64,000 nt of DNA from Nostoc sp. UHCC 0702 (GTDB lineage Bacteria; Cyanobacteriota; Cyanobacteriia; Cyanobacteriales; Nostocaceae): positions 2,074,501-2,138,500 of the forward strand of contig CP071065.1 in assembly GCA_017164015.1 (NCBI GenBank), given 5' to 3'. The notes beneath the pieces are model-generated. The model was not told the DNA's origin. It saw nothing but the letters and a program-made list of their open reading frames with translations, and searched no databases. The position numbers were made by a program, and so were the translations under genes. Within the stretch, counting starts at the first letter, position 1, and the number at the start of each line of letters is the position of its first letter. Shown here one piece after another: positions 26,088-35,011 of the stretch.

Positions 26088-27416
26088 TCAAGCAACCTGA
26101 GAAACTCGCTGTTGAACTGGAATTGTAATCACGAATTCTGTCCCTTTACCGGGTGTAGATTCACAGTACAGATTACCACCATGCTTTTCTACAACAATTT
26201 GGTGGCTGATAGACAAACCTAATCCTGTTCCTTTACCGCTAGGTTTCGTAGTAAAAAAGGGATCAAATAACTTTGATTTCACGCTTTCACACATTCCCGG
26301 CCCATTATCAGCGATATGAATGGCAACCCATTCATCTTTAATGATTTCAGTCCGAATTTCAATTCGACTTGGTTGCTTGAGAATCTCCGCAAATGAACGT
26401 TGTTGATTGTACTCATCCAGTGCATCAATAGCGTTGGCAACAATATTCATCAACACTTGATTTATCTGTCCTCCAAAGCACTCGATTGATGGCAATACAC
26501 TGTATTCCTTAATAACTTGAATTTCGGGATGTTCTGGTTGTGATTTGAGGCGATAATTCAAAATTGTCAGTGTGCTATCAATACATTCATGAATATCAAC
26601 TTCTGTCATACTAGTATCCTCCAGACGCGAGAATATTCGCATAGACTTGATGATTTCACGAATGCGCCTTGCACCAAAATTCATGGAATTAAGCAGCTTT
26701 AACAAATCATGCTCAAGAAATTCCAAGTCCAGCAATTCCTCTTGTGCTTGAATCCGGGGAGTGGGATTTGGGTATTCTTCTTGATAGAGGTGCAGCAGAT
26801 TCAGCACTTCTTGGGTATAGTCATTGGCATGAACGAGATTGCCATAAATAAAATTTACAGGGTTATTAATTTCATGAACAATCCCAGCAACCATCTCTCC
26901 TAAGCTAGATAGTTTTTCATTTTGAATCAGCTTGATTTGCATTTGTTTGAGGTCATCATAAGCAAGGCTGACTTCTGCAACTTTTTGTTCTAACTGAGCA
27001 TTTTTCTGTTCTAATTGCTGTGCCAAATCATGCAGTTTTAAATGCAATTTCACCCGTGACAAAACTTCTTCTTGCTGAAAAGGTTTGGTAATATAATCTA
27101 CAGCGCCAACTCTAAAACCTTCAACTTTGTTGGCAGTATCAGACAGTGCCGTCATAAAAATGACTGGAATATCTCTGGTTAACGGATTTGCCTTTAATTG
27201 ACGACAGGTTTCAAACCCATCAATTTCTGGCATCATCACATCCAACAAAATTAAATTTGGTAAAGCATATGTCACCCGTTCTAATGCTACTTTTCCCGAT
27301 TTCGCTACCCACACTTCCAAGCCAACCTGATCTAGAGCATCAGATAACACACCTAAATTTGCAGGATTATCATCAACAATGAGAACCGTTGCAGTTTGCT
27401 CAGTTAGAAAATTCAT
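26088..27416 (-). CDS. response regulator-histidine kinase hybrid (REC-HisKA-HATPase)
   Basis: A 442-residue cytoplasmic protein. Residues 10-125 are a receiver: VLIVDDNPANL, phospho-Asp in LILLDVMMPEIDG (about 59), Thr/Lys switch in VIFMTAL and ITKPF. A coiled coil follows (LAQQLEQKNAQLEQKVAEV, 130-160), then the kinase core with phospho-His in GIVHEINNPVNF (about 177), the N box NIVANAIDAL, G1 ADNGPGM and G2 GKGTGLGLSI. Receiver-first kinases often take phosphate from an upstream sensor. The large PAS kinase ends five bases upstream of this start on the same strand, so the two form an operon and plausibly a phosphorelay. Confidence 0.94.
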   Translation of the reverse strand: MNFLTEQTATVLIVDDNPANLGVLSDALDQVGLEVWVAKSGKVALERVTYALPNLILLDVMMPEIDGFETCRQLKANPLTRDIPVIFMTALSDTANKVEGFRVGAVDYITKPFQQEEVLSRVKLHLKLHDLAQQLEQKNAQLEQKVAEVSLAYDDLKQMQIKLIQNEKLSSLGEMVAGIVHEINNPVNFIYGNLVHANDYTQEVLNLLHLYQEEYPNPTPRIQAQEELLDLEFLEHDLLKLLNSMNFGARRIREIIKSMRIFSRLEDTSMTEVDIHECIDSTLTILNYRLKSQPEHPEIQVIKEYSVLPSIECFGGQINQVLMNIVANAIDALDEYNQQRSFAEILKQPSRIEIRTEIIKDEWVAIHIADNGPGMCESVKSKLFDPFFTTKPSGKGTGLGLSISHQIVVEKHGGNLYCESTPGKGTEFVITIPVQQRVSQVA

Positions 27417-27421
27417 ACCGC

Positions 27422-30400
27422 TTACTTCAGAGATTGAATGAGTGCCAAAATTTCTTGGTCTTGAAAACCTTTTGCCAGCTGGTGCAGCTTTTTCGCCAAG
27501 GGAATATATTTTTCATCCAGTTGTTCGAGTAATGCTGCCTGTTTTATAATTCCCTTAAAGTTGCCTTTCATCACTAATTCATACAGAATTTCTATTTCTG
27601 CTGTGGGTGGAGCGACTAAGGTCGCATTGTCTCGTTCTGGCTGGTTTAAGGTTTTCTGTTCTTCATAAAGCCACTCTAGATGCAGAAGTTGCCGCAATTT
27701 CTGGAACAGTTCTATTGCTTGTACAGGCTTGGGCAGAAAATCATTACCTCCCACTTCCAAGCTGCGATGGCGATCGCTTTCAAACACGCTGGCTGATGAG
27801 ACAATAATCATAATGTGCTTAAATGCTTGTGACTGTCGAATGCATTTGATTAGCCCAAAGCCATCGAGTTCTGGCATTAACAAGTCGGTGAGAACCAAAT
27901 CTGGCTGAAATTCCTCAACTTTGCGCCAGCCCTCTTGTCCATCCTTAGCTTCAGCAACCTCAAAGCCGATGGGAGCCAGCAAATTGGCAATTACTGAGCG
28001 ATTTTCCCATTTATCATCAACAACCAGAATCTTGGGACGGCAATTTATGATACCAATAATTTGCCCAAAATCATCGGCTTGAGATGTTTTGATCCATTCC
28101 TCAGCGGCGGGCAAATTCACATCAAACCAAAAAATACTACCAATTCCTAGTTCACTCTGAACCTGAATCTTGCTACCCATCAATTCCACAATTTTTTGGC
28201 TAATTGCCAATCCTAAGCCTGTGCCTTCGGTCTGGCGGCGGTTGTCGCCTGCTTGTTCAAAGGGTTGAAAAATAGCTTGGTGTTTTTCTGGGGCAATGCC
28301 GATGCCTGTGTCGCGGACTTCAAAGCGAATTTTTCCTTCAGCGGCATAACTAATGATAAAATTAACACTGCCTCTGTCAGTAAATTTAATGGCGTTACTC
28401 AGCAGGTTAATTAACACTTGCCGTAAGCGTTTTTCATCTGCACGGATACCGACGGGTAATTCTGCGGCTAATTGATATTGGAAGTTAATGTTTTTCAGTT
28501 CGGCACGGATGCGGCACATCTCTGCAACGCCTTGGAGGAACGCCGGTAAGTGAAAATCGCTGTTGAGCAGTTCTACTTTCTGGGCTTCGATTTTCGACAA
28601 ATCTAGAATGTCGTTGATTAAAGTCAGCAAATGGGAACCACATTGGTAAATTACATCAACACGCGATCGCTCGTCTTCTTGCAAGTGTTTGGCACGCTGG
28701 AGAATTTGAGCATAGCCGAGAATGCCGTTGAGGGGAGTGCGTAATTCGTGGCTCATGTTAGCTAAAAATTCACTTTTAGCAAAACTGGCCGCTTCTGCTG
28801 CTTCTTTGGCTTTGGCAAGGGCAAATTCAAATTGCTTGCGTTCGGTAATATCGGTGTTGGCTCCCACCCACTCACGAATGCTGCCATCTGCTGCTAAAAT
28901 CGGTACAGCCCGTATGCTCAGGTAGCGATACTCGCCATCGTGACGCCGAATCCGAGTTTCGGTTTGATGAAGCGTGCGGTTAGTAAGTGATGTTATCCAT
29001 ACCTCTGCTGCCTCTGCCTGGTCGTCAGGATGTACCATATCCTGCCACCCCCACCCCCATATTTCATCTATGCTTTGTCCTGTAAAGGCACGCCAATGGG
29101 GTTGGTCGGTGACAAATCCACCCTCAGCATCAGTAGTCCAAATAATTTGAGATGTGGCTTCAATCAGCGAACGAAATCTTTCTTCACTCAATTGCAGTGC
29201 TAGTTCTGCTTGTTTGCGATCGTGGATATCTGTACATGTACCAATCCACTCCCGGATACTACCATCTTCACCGAGAACCGGAACGCCTCGAATTTGGAAA
29301 TATCGGTAGCTGCCATCTGTTGCCCGTATCCTATATTCTGTGTTGTACAAGCTTTTAGTTTCTACTGCTTGCATCCAGATTTGAAATGTTCGGTCGCGGT
29401 CATCTGGATGAATCGCATCTAACCAGCCAACACCAGCTACCTCAGCTTGAGTTTGTCCGGTGTATGCTCTCCATGCAGGTACATCTATCACCTGCCCGTT
29501 GGCATCTGTTGTCCACACCATTTGGGAAGTTGCAGTGATTAAACAGCGATAACGTTCTTCGCTATGTTGCAGTGCTAGTTCCGCTTGTTTGCGATCGTGG
29601 ATATCGTTACATGTACCAATCCATTCACGAATACTACCATCTTCACTCAGAATTGGAACGGCTCTAGTTTGGAAATATCGGTAAATACCATCTGCTGACC
29701 TGACTCTATATTCTGCGTTGTACAAGCTTTTAGCTTCCACTGCTTGCATCCAGATTTGAGATGTTGGATCGCGATCATCTGGATGAATCGCATCTAACCA
29801 GCCAAAATTAACTATCTCAGCTTCGGTTTGTCCAGTGTATGCTCTCCATCCAGGTATATCTATCACCTCCCCGTCAGAATCTGTTGTCCAAACAATTTGG
29901 GAAGTTGCGGTGATTAAACAGCGATGGCGTTCTTCACTTAGTTGCAGTGCTAGTTCTGCTTGTTTGCGATCGCTAATATTGCGTGTGATGGCGATGATGC
30001 CGAGGATGTTACCATCAGCATCCCGCCAAGGAGCTTTTGTAGTCAGATAGATGCCACTCGTGTCACCATTAGAGAGATACTCCTCGTAAGTTTCCGCAAT
30101 GCCCGTTTTGATAATCTGTTGGTCTTTTGCTACTATTTGACGTGCAATCTCAAGCTCAAACACTTCAGAATCGTTTTTACCGATCATCTCCTCAATTGGT
30201 TTGCCCAGAAAGTTTGCCGTATTAGAGTTAAGCGCAACATAACGCCCTTGACAATCTTTAACAACAATGAAGTCTGGTGTACTTTCCAAAATAGAGCGTA
30301 ACAGCGTGTTACTTTCCTGCAAATCTGCTTCAGCTTGTTTGCGCTCGTGGATATCGATACAATTGCCAACCCACTCTCGGATGCTGCCATCGGTTTCTAG

Positions 30401-31177
30401 CAGGGGAATACCTTGCGCCAGCATGTAACGGTACTCACCATCATAGCGTCGGACACGAAATTCTACCTGATATTGGCTGCCAGTTTTAATCGCTGTTTCC
30501 CATGCTTGAGTCATTAATTGGCGTTCATCTGGATGAATCGCATCTAACCATCCCCAGCCTTGAACTTCTTGGGGGGTTTGCCCTGTGATTTTCCTCCAAC
30601 CAGGATTGTCCTCGGTGGAAAAGCCATTGACTGAATTTGTCCAAACCATCTGAGAGGTTGCTGTGATTAGCGAACGATAGCGTTCTTCACTTTGGCGTAG
30701 TGCGATTTCTGCTTGTTGGCGTTGCGTGATATTCTCACTGAAGATCATCAGGCCGCCAATTTCACCGCTTGCCGTATGCCAAGGGCGGATTGACCAACTT
30801 ACCCACTCAAAAGACCCATCTGCCCGTGGAAAAGGATCTGCATCGCGTTGTACTACTTCCCCTGCTAAACATTGCTGGTGAATCTGTTGCCATTCTTGGG
30901 GAACGTCGGGAAAGACTTCGTAGTGAGAGCGTCCAATAATGTCATTTGTCAGATTATACTCTTGAAGCCATTTGCGATTGATTGCCAGATAGCGCATTTG
31001 GCGATCGCATATCACCATCGCCACGGGAGCATATTCGATTGCTTGGTACAAATAGGATTTGCTTTCAACCACAGCGATTTCTACGGCGTTGCACTCTGTT
31101 AGATCGGTTTCGCTAGCGATTTGCGATCGCTCATTTGCTTTTTGGTTTTCAGATTGGAATCTTTGGCTCATCGTCAA
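27422..31177 (-). CDS. multi-PAS hybrid sensor histidine kinase with C-terminal receiver
   Basis: A 1251-residue cytoplasmic sensor. Six PAS/PAC units occupy about residues 45-790, each ending in variants of [14 protein letters not shown]. The fourth and fifth (about 415-665) are nearly identical (for example [39 protein letters not shown]), indicating recent duplication. The kinase core has [16 protein letters not shown] (phospho-His about 809), NLLSNAIKF, and TGIGIAPEK with [10 protein letters not shown] receiver (about 1045-1165) carries [14 protein letters not shown]. The last 60 residues ([21 protein letters not shown]) are a helical tail seen after such receivers. ATG at 31177. Ligands are unknown; no heme or flavin-binding signature was obvious. 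Confidence 0.95.
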   Translation of the reverse strand: MTMSQRFQSENQKANERSQIASETDLTECNAVEIAVVESKSYLYQAIEYAPVAMVICDRQMRYLAINRKWLQEYNLTNDIIGRSHYEVFPDVPQEWQQIHQQCLAGEVVQRDADPFPRADGSFEWVSWSIRPWHTASGEIGGLMIFSENITQRQQAEIALRQSEERYRSLITATSQMVWTNSVNGFSTEDNPGWRKITGQTPQEVQGWGWLDAIHPDERQLMTQAWETAIKTGSQYQVEFRVRRYDGEYRYMLAQGIPLLETDGSIREWVGNCIDIHERKQAEADLQESNTLLRSILESTPDFIVVKDCQGRYVALNSNTANFLGKPIEEMIGKNDSEVFELEIARQIVAKDQQIIKTGIAETYEEYLSNGDTSGIYLTTKAPWRDADGNILGIIAITRNISDRKQAELALQLSEERHRCLITATSQIVWTTDSDGEVIDIPGWRAYTGQTEAEIVNFGWLDAIHPDDRDPTSQIWMQAVEAKSLYNAEYRVRSADGIYRYFQTRAVPILSEDGSIREWIGTCNDIHDRKQAELALQHSEERYRCLITATSQMVWTTDANGQVIDVPAWRAYTGQTQAEVAGVGWLDAIHPDDRDRTFQIWMQAVETKSLYNTEYRIRATDGSYRYFQIRGVPVLGEDGSIREWIGTCTDIHDRKQAELALQLSEERFRSLIEATSQIIWTTDAEGGFVTDQPHWRAFTGQSIDEIWGWGWQDMVHPDDQAEAAEVWITSLTNRTLHQTETRIRRHDGEYRYLSIRAVPILAADGSIREWVGANTDITERKQFEFALAKAKEAAEAASFAKSEFLANMSHELRTPLNGILGYAQILQRAKHLQEDERSRVDVIYQCGSHLLTLINDILDLSKIEAQKVELLNSDFHLPAFLQGVAEMCRIRAELKNINFQYQLAAELPVGIRADEKRLRQVLINLLSNAIKFTDRGSVNFIISYAAEGKIRFEVRDTGIGIAPEKHQAIFQPFEQAGDNRRQTEGTGLGLAISQKIVELMGSKIQVQSELGIGSIFWFDVNLPAAEEWIKTSQADDFGQIIGIINCRPKILVVDDKWENRSVIANLLAPIGFEVAEAKDGQEGWRKVEEFQPDLVLTDLLMPELDGFGLIKCIRQSQAFKHIMIIVSSASVFESDRHRSLEVGGNDFLPKPVQAIELFQKLRQLLHLEWLYEEQKTLNQPERDNATLVAPPTAEIEILYELVMKGNFKGIIKQAALLEQLDEKYIPLAKKLHQLAKGFQDQEILALIQSLK

Positions 31178-32581
31178 ACGTGAATTCCAGGTTGGATTTA
31201 AGGGCTTTTACTGAATTGAGGGTTAGATTCACTTCACATCTGAAATTTATTGTGCAGAACTGTCTATATATGGATGTCTATAATACAGAGTTCTCTGTCA
31301 CGTTAGAAAAATCACAGTGATCAAGCAATTTCTGACCCTCTGTTTCCATTGAAACCACATTCACCCTCACCTGAGATCCGGGCGAAAACGGAATTACATA
31401 TTTACATTACTTAATATTTATTAATTATATACATGATTTCATATCAAAAAGTAACATGTTATTAAATATCAGCTTTCTAATACAGACTTAGGAATGAGAT
31501 ATTGGAGATGAGTTTGGTGCAATATCACAAATCAACAGTATTTTATTGAGAAAAATTTATATTTTCAGCAACAAAATCAAGTATTGAAAAGCTTCTTTAG
31601 CCAGCTTTTTGAAGTAATTTTAAATTACTAATTAATGATTATAAAATGGACATTTTTCTAACTCTGATTAATTAGAATAAAAATTACCATTCCACAATCA
31701 ATAGAAAAAAAAGGTGTTACTGATTGTGAGTATGATTGTCTGGTAAGCTAACTGAAAGTTCAAAGATGCAGTTTGGTAGCCCTGCTGAATAGTGTGATAC
31801 AAAATCCTCTCCATCAATGAAGACTGAATCTTAGCAAGATTGCCTCCAATAACCAAAAAACTTTCCTTCTCAACCAAATATTTATGGTTAGAATTTACAC
31901 TTACCCGCTAACCTTGCGGTGTAGCGGGTGATTCTTGCTTTACAGAAACCCGCTTTTTGGTACAAGTACCAACGAGTCTTAGAGGATGTTTGAAAAGTCG
32001 GTGAAAATAAACCTAGCTATGTAACAGAATGTAAAATCGACATAAACCTTATGATTGCTTCATTTCACTTCGTTTCATTCGCTGCGGACATAGCGTGAAT
32101 TCTTTAAGCGATTCTACTTACTGTACCGTATATGCTGTGCTATTGCTTAAATCCTTTATGAGCAAGCTTTTCAAGACTTAACAGGAAAAGTCAGATTGGT
32201 ATTTTATAAAGAAATATTAATTTTCACTTTTTGACAGTTTTAACTTATAAAATCTATTATTTAAATAAGTAGTTACTTACTTATCTCTATTGAAAATATC
32301 AGTATTAGTAAAAAACGTTACATTAATCTAATGAAATTAGATAATGTTAATGTGGTTTTTAGCATTTCCCAGTAAGCGCCAAGTATATCTAATAACCTCA
32401 CCCCCAACCCCTCTCCTTACCAAGGAGAGGGGAGATAAAGCACAGCTTTATTGGGGTGAGGTAATCGTGATACCTCAGTTGCTTAGGAAAGGCTATATCT
32501 TTTTTGTAATAGACAGAAAACACCATGGCCAATGGTGAAACTCAACTTATCTAAAATGACAAGATTTAATATTTAATACTT
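31178..32581. other. 1.4-kb AT-rich intergenic region
   Basis: No credible gene. A hairpin ACCCGCT.. AGCGGGT lies at about 31911-31932. The segment 31980-32180 is low in coding signal on both strands, with scattered stops. A palindromic repeat occupies 32395-32462 (ACCTCACCCC and GGGGTGAGGT arms around a CTCTCCTT..AAGGAGAG stem), the undisrupted relative of the outer element at 51191-51520. The 64-codon frame at 32344-32538 runs through that repeat and is not called. Confidence 0.6.
32395..32462. repeat. palindromic CCTCACCCCCAACCCCT repeat
   Basis: The outer arms ACCTCACCCC and GGGGTGAGGT and the inner stem CCCCTCTCCTT/AAGGAGAGGGG would fold as one long hairpin. The same sequence interrupted by a MITE is found at 51191-51520, which makes this a pre-insertion reference. 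Confidence 0.75.
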
Positions 32582-32782
32582 ATGATTAGCAATTTTCACA
32601 AAACATGGGTAGTGGTTGCTATAATTGCAACTTTCATAAGTGGCTGTAGATATAAAGATGAGTATAAAAAATTCGCAGAAGCTGGAAAAAATTTTGCTGA
32701 AGCTACTAACTCTCTATTAGATACTGCTGGCAATATTACAATCAATACAACATCTGATGCGATCGCGCTCACTTGTTCTTGA
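32582..32782 (+). CDS. short lipoprotein, possibly truncated
   Basis: The 66-residue product starts MISNFHKTWVVVAIIATFISGC, a lipoprotein signal peptide with lipobox ISGC (Cys22). The mature part (RYKDEYKKFAEAGKNFAEATNSLLD) is a helical, charged segment, ending soon after TINTTSDAIALTCS. The mature domain is very short. The frame breaks just after a GCGATCGC site, where a +1 frame continues only about 13 codons, so this may be the head of a longer gene cut by mutation. It would be anchored in a membrane by acylation (Lnt in this window would act on it). Function unknown. Confidence 0.5.
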   Translation: MISNFHKTWVVVAIIATFISGCRYKDEYKKFAEAGKNFAEATNSLLDTAGNITINTTSDAIALTCS

Positions 32783-33027
32783 CAATCGCTCCAAATAGCA
32801 TCCATGCAATGGCAGATATCTTGGTGAATTGAGTGTGAATATACCTTTGAATATACTCATATATGAATATGTTTTAGACTTTTATTTCAGCAATTAGATA
32901 CATGAAAAGTAGACTATTTGAATGTTTTAATATCATTAAGTAACTTAGATTTCTATCTAAGCGTATTGTCAATCACCCACTTGGCATATTTCGTAAATTA
33001 CCACTTTTATTTTACTAGGAAAGAAAA

Positions 33028-33315
33028 ATGATGGAGAATACAGAGAATACATTTTTTGATAAAACCTTCCGTGACAGCAATGGCAATATTGTTATAGCTG
33101 AGACGCCAAACCTACCGCTTATTGTTTGGATAGTAACTAGTCTACTTGCTCTAATTTTTACGACTGGCAAAATCAATACAGTGTTAGAAGTACTGGCAAA
33201 TGGTTCTCTGTTTACTTGGGCTTGGCTGGAATTATTTGACGGGGTTAATTATTTTCGCAGATCGTTGGGTCTTGCTGTCTTAGTAGGTATTTTGGCATTA
33301 AAGGTTTTAATTTAA
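33028..33315 (+). CDS. small integral membrane protein, unknown function
   Basis: 95 residues (or 94 from the second Met). A polar N-terminus (NTFFDKTFRDSNGNIVIAETPN) precedes three hydrophobic stretches: LPLIVWIVTSLLALIFT, a middle segment FTWAWLELF, and SLGLAVLVGILALKVLI. GGAAAGAAAA upstream could be the ribosome site. The segment ELFDGVNYFRRSLG joins the last two helices and is the kind of loop conserved in a family, but I do not recognise it. It stands alone between long non-coding gaps. Confidence 0.6.
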   Translation: MMENTENTFFDKTFRDSNGNIVIAETPNLPLIVWIVTSLLALIFTTGKINTVLEVLANGSLFTWAWLELFDGVNYFRRSLGLAVLVGILALKVLI

Positions 33316-33706
33316 ATGTTAAGGTAAGGGTAGATGAATAAATAAATTTAATAACTTTGCTAAATTTTATATTTTCTCAGTCTTTCGGCTGAATAAGCAT
33401 TTGCATCTTAGGGTAGAAATTTTTTGCAGTTATAAAAGTTAATATTTATCACAGATGTAATGTTTAGTTGCTTTTTTGATATTGGATGTTTTCAACAATT
33501 TTATTTTTGGTTAAAAACCTGCACTGAAAGCTAAAGAATATTAGCTTTTCTCAAAGAATCAGGTTTTCAAATTGTTGAATATGCTGCAATCAGCTTTCAA
33601 ATCTCCATAACTGGTTACAGTTTGGTGTAGCCAAACCATTATATTTGGCAGATTCTCTGACTGTAAAAAATTGGTTTGCTACTTCTAGTAAAAGTGAGTC
33701 CCAAAA

Positions 33707-33807
33707 AATAAAATGCCCAGCTGTATTAAGGATATTGTCGTTAGATAAGTAACTAGGCAGAGTGCTTTCGCTCTTTCAGGACGAAAGTGAAGGCTGGAGA
33801 TTTTATT
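33707..33807 (+). promoter_or_regulatory. structured leader upstream of the WGxxGxxG gene
   Basis: AATAAAATGCCCAGC (33707-33721) pairs with GCTGGAGATTTTATT (33793-33807) at 13 of 15 positions, closing a 70-base domain. Inside are GCTTTCG/CGAAAGT (about 33763-33788, seven pairs counting one G-U) and a small GTTA..TAAC stem. The domain ends 74 bases before ATG 33882. Such a closed multi-stem domain in a 5' leader suggests a riboswitch-like element or small RNA; I could not match it to a known class. Bases 33316-33700 show no other feature. Confidence 0.45.
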
Positions 33808-33881
33808 CTTGGCAAGTGCCAAAGCTTACGAGAGCAAGCAAATAAATCATAGGAATTTACAACATCTAAGGAACCATAATC

Positions 33882-34733
33882 ATGAGATATTCTCCCTTAT
33901 CCAAATCTGTTTTCGCGGCTCTGTTTGCCGTAAGTATGATAGCCGTACCATTATCTATATCAGTTTCTGCTCAAAGTGGTGGGTCTGGTTCTAGTAGTGG
34001 CACAAGTTCCGGCACTGGTACTACAGGTACTGGCACAAGTTCCGGCACTGGTACTACAGGTACTGGCACAAGTTCCGGCACTGGCACTACAGATACTGAT
34101 ACAGGTACTGGCACTACAGGTACTGGTACAGGTTCCGGCACTGGCACTACAGGTACTGGTACAGGCACTGGCACTGGCACTACAGGTACTGGCACTACAG
34201 GTACTGGTACAGGTTTCGGCACTGGCACTACAGGTACTGGTACAGGTACTGGCACTACAGGTACTGGTACTGGCACTACAGGTACTGGTACTGGCACTAC
34301 AGGTACTGGTACTGGCACTACAGGTACAGGTACTGGCACTACAGGTACTGGTACTGGCACTGACGGTACATTTGGTACTGGTGGTAGTACAGGCACTGGT
34401 ACTACAACAAATACGGCTCCTGGCACTGGCAGTACATTTGGTACTGATGGTACAGGCTCTGGTACTACAACAAATACAGATCCTGGCACTGGTAGTACAG
34501 GCTCTGGTACTACAACAAATACAGCTCCTGGTACTGATAGTACAGGCAATGAAACAAATACAGGTACATTACGCTATCAAACAAACAGTGACCAGAGGAA
34601 CGATGACGGCTTTAATTGGGGTTGGCTAGGTTTACTTGGCCTAGGTGGTTTAGCAGGTTTAGCTCGTAATCGACAAAAACCACGAGTTTATAGCGATCCT
34701 GCTGATAGAGTAGGTTCTGGTACTAAATATTAA
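33882..34733 (+). CDS. secreted Thr/Gly-rich repeat protein with WGxxGxxG C-terminus
   Basis: A 283-residue protein. A signal peptide ([20 protein letters not shown]...SVSAQ) leads to about 190 residues of (TGTG)n with inserted Ser, Phe and Asp, encoded by 12-18-bp tandem DNA repeats (33972-34540). The C-terminus has [20 protein letters not shown] followed by ARNRQKP: a WGxxGxxG motif, hydrophobic stretch and basic cluster, the layout of a sorting/anchoring tail as described for WGxxGxxG-CTERM proteins. It may be a cell-surface or sheath protein, O-modified on its many Thr. AAGGAACC precedes ATG 33882. Repeat slippage should make its length vary between strains. Confidence 0.8.
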   Translation: MRYSPLSKSVFAALFAVSMIAVPLSISVSAQSGGSGSSSGTSSGTGTTGTGTSSGTGTTGTGTSSGTGTTDTDTGTGTTGTGTGSGTGTTGTGTGTGTGTTGTGTTGTGTGFGTGTTGTGTGTGTTGTGTGTTGTGTGTTGTGTGTTGTGTGTTGTGTGTDGTFGTGGSTGTGTTTNTAPGTGSTFGTDGTGSGTTTNTDPGTGSTGSGTTTNTAPGTDSTGNETNTGTLRYQTNSDQRNDDGFNWGWLGLLGLGGLAGLARNRQKPRVYSDPADRVGSGTKY

Positions 34734-34747
34734 TTGGTCGTGGACTT

Positions 34748-34854
34748 ATACCATTTCACGAAATACCTGATATGGATACATGAGTAGAGACGTTTTGCCG
34801 CAACGTCTCTACTACAGCCAATTTCTGTGTTGCAAATATTTTTGGAAATGGTAT
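34748..34854. repeat. 107-bp palindromic repeat with TATACCATTT ends
   Basis: The ends ATACCATTT (34748-34756) and AAATGGTAT (34846-34854) enclose a perfect stem GTAGAGACGTT/AACGTCTCTAC (34784-34812). It lies between convergent genes and could terminate transcription from the left; by form it is a small non-coding mobile repeat. Confidence 0.7.
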
Positions 34855-34934
34855 TAGCGAAGCTTTGCCCTGTCTTCTCCCAATACGTAATCCTTGCGTC
34901 AGAGTTTTGTGTCGGTAGGGGAGCCAGTGCGTTG

Positions 34935-34974
34935 ATTTTGGTGCGTTAGAACGTTAGTCCTAACGCACCAAAAT
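34935..34974. terminator. 15-bp inverted repeat between convergent genes
   Basis: ATTTTGGTGCGTTAG (34935-34949) and CTAACGCACCAAAAT (34960-34974) are perfect inverse copies with a ten-base loop. A T-rich flank on both strands fits a bidirectional terminator for the genes ending at 34733 and 35012. Related hairpins occur at 2990-3018 and about 15912-15968, so it is also a dispersed repeat. Confidence 0.5.
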
Positions 34975-35011
34975 TTATTGTGTGGCGGTCGGACAGCCCG
35001 CCACCAGGCTA

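Noticed and set aside
32344..32538. 64-codon frame
   Set aside because: Runs through a palindromic dispersed repeat.
33971..34549. Long antisense and +1 frames over the TGTG repeat protein
   Set aside because: They are open only because the DNA is a simple repeat; the sense frame has a signal peptide and a C-terminal motif.
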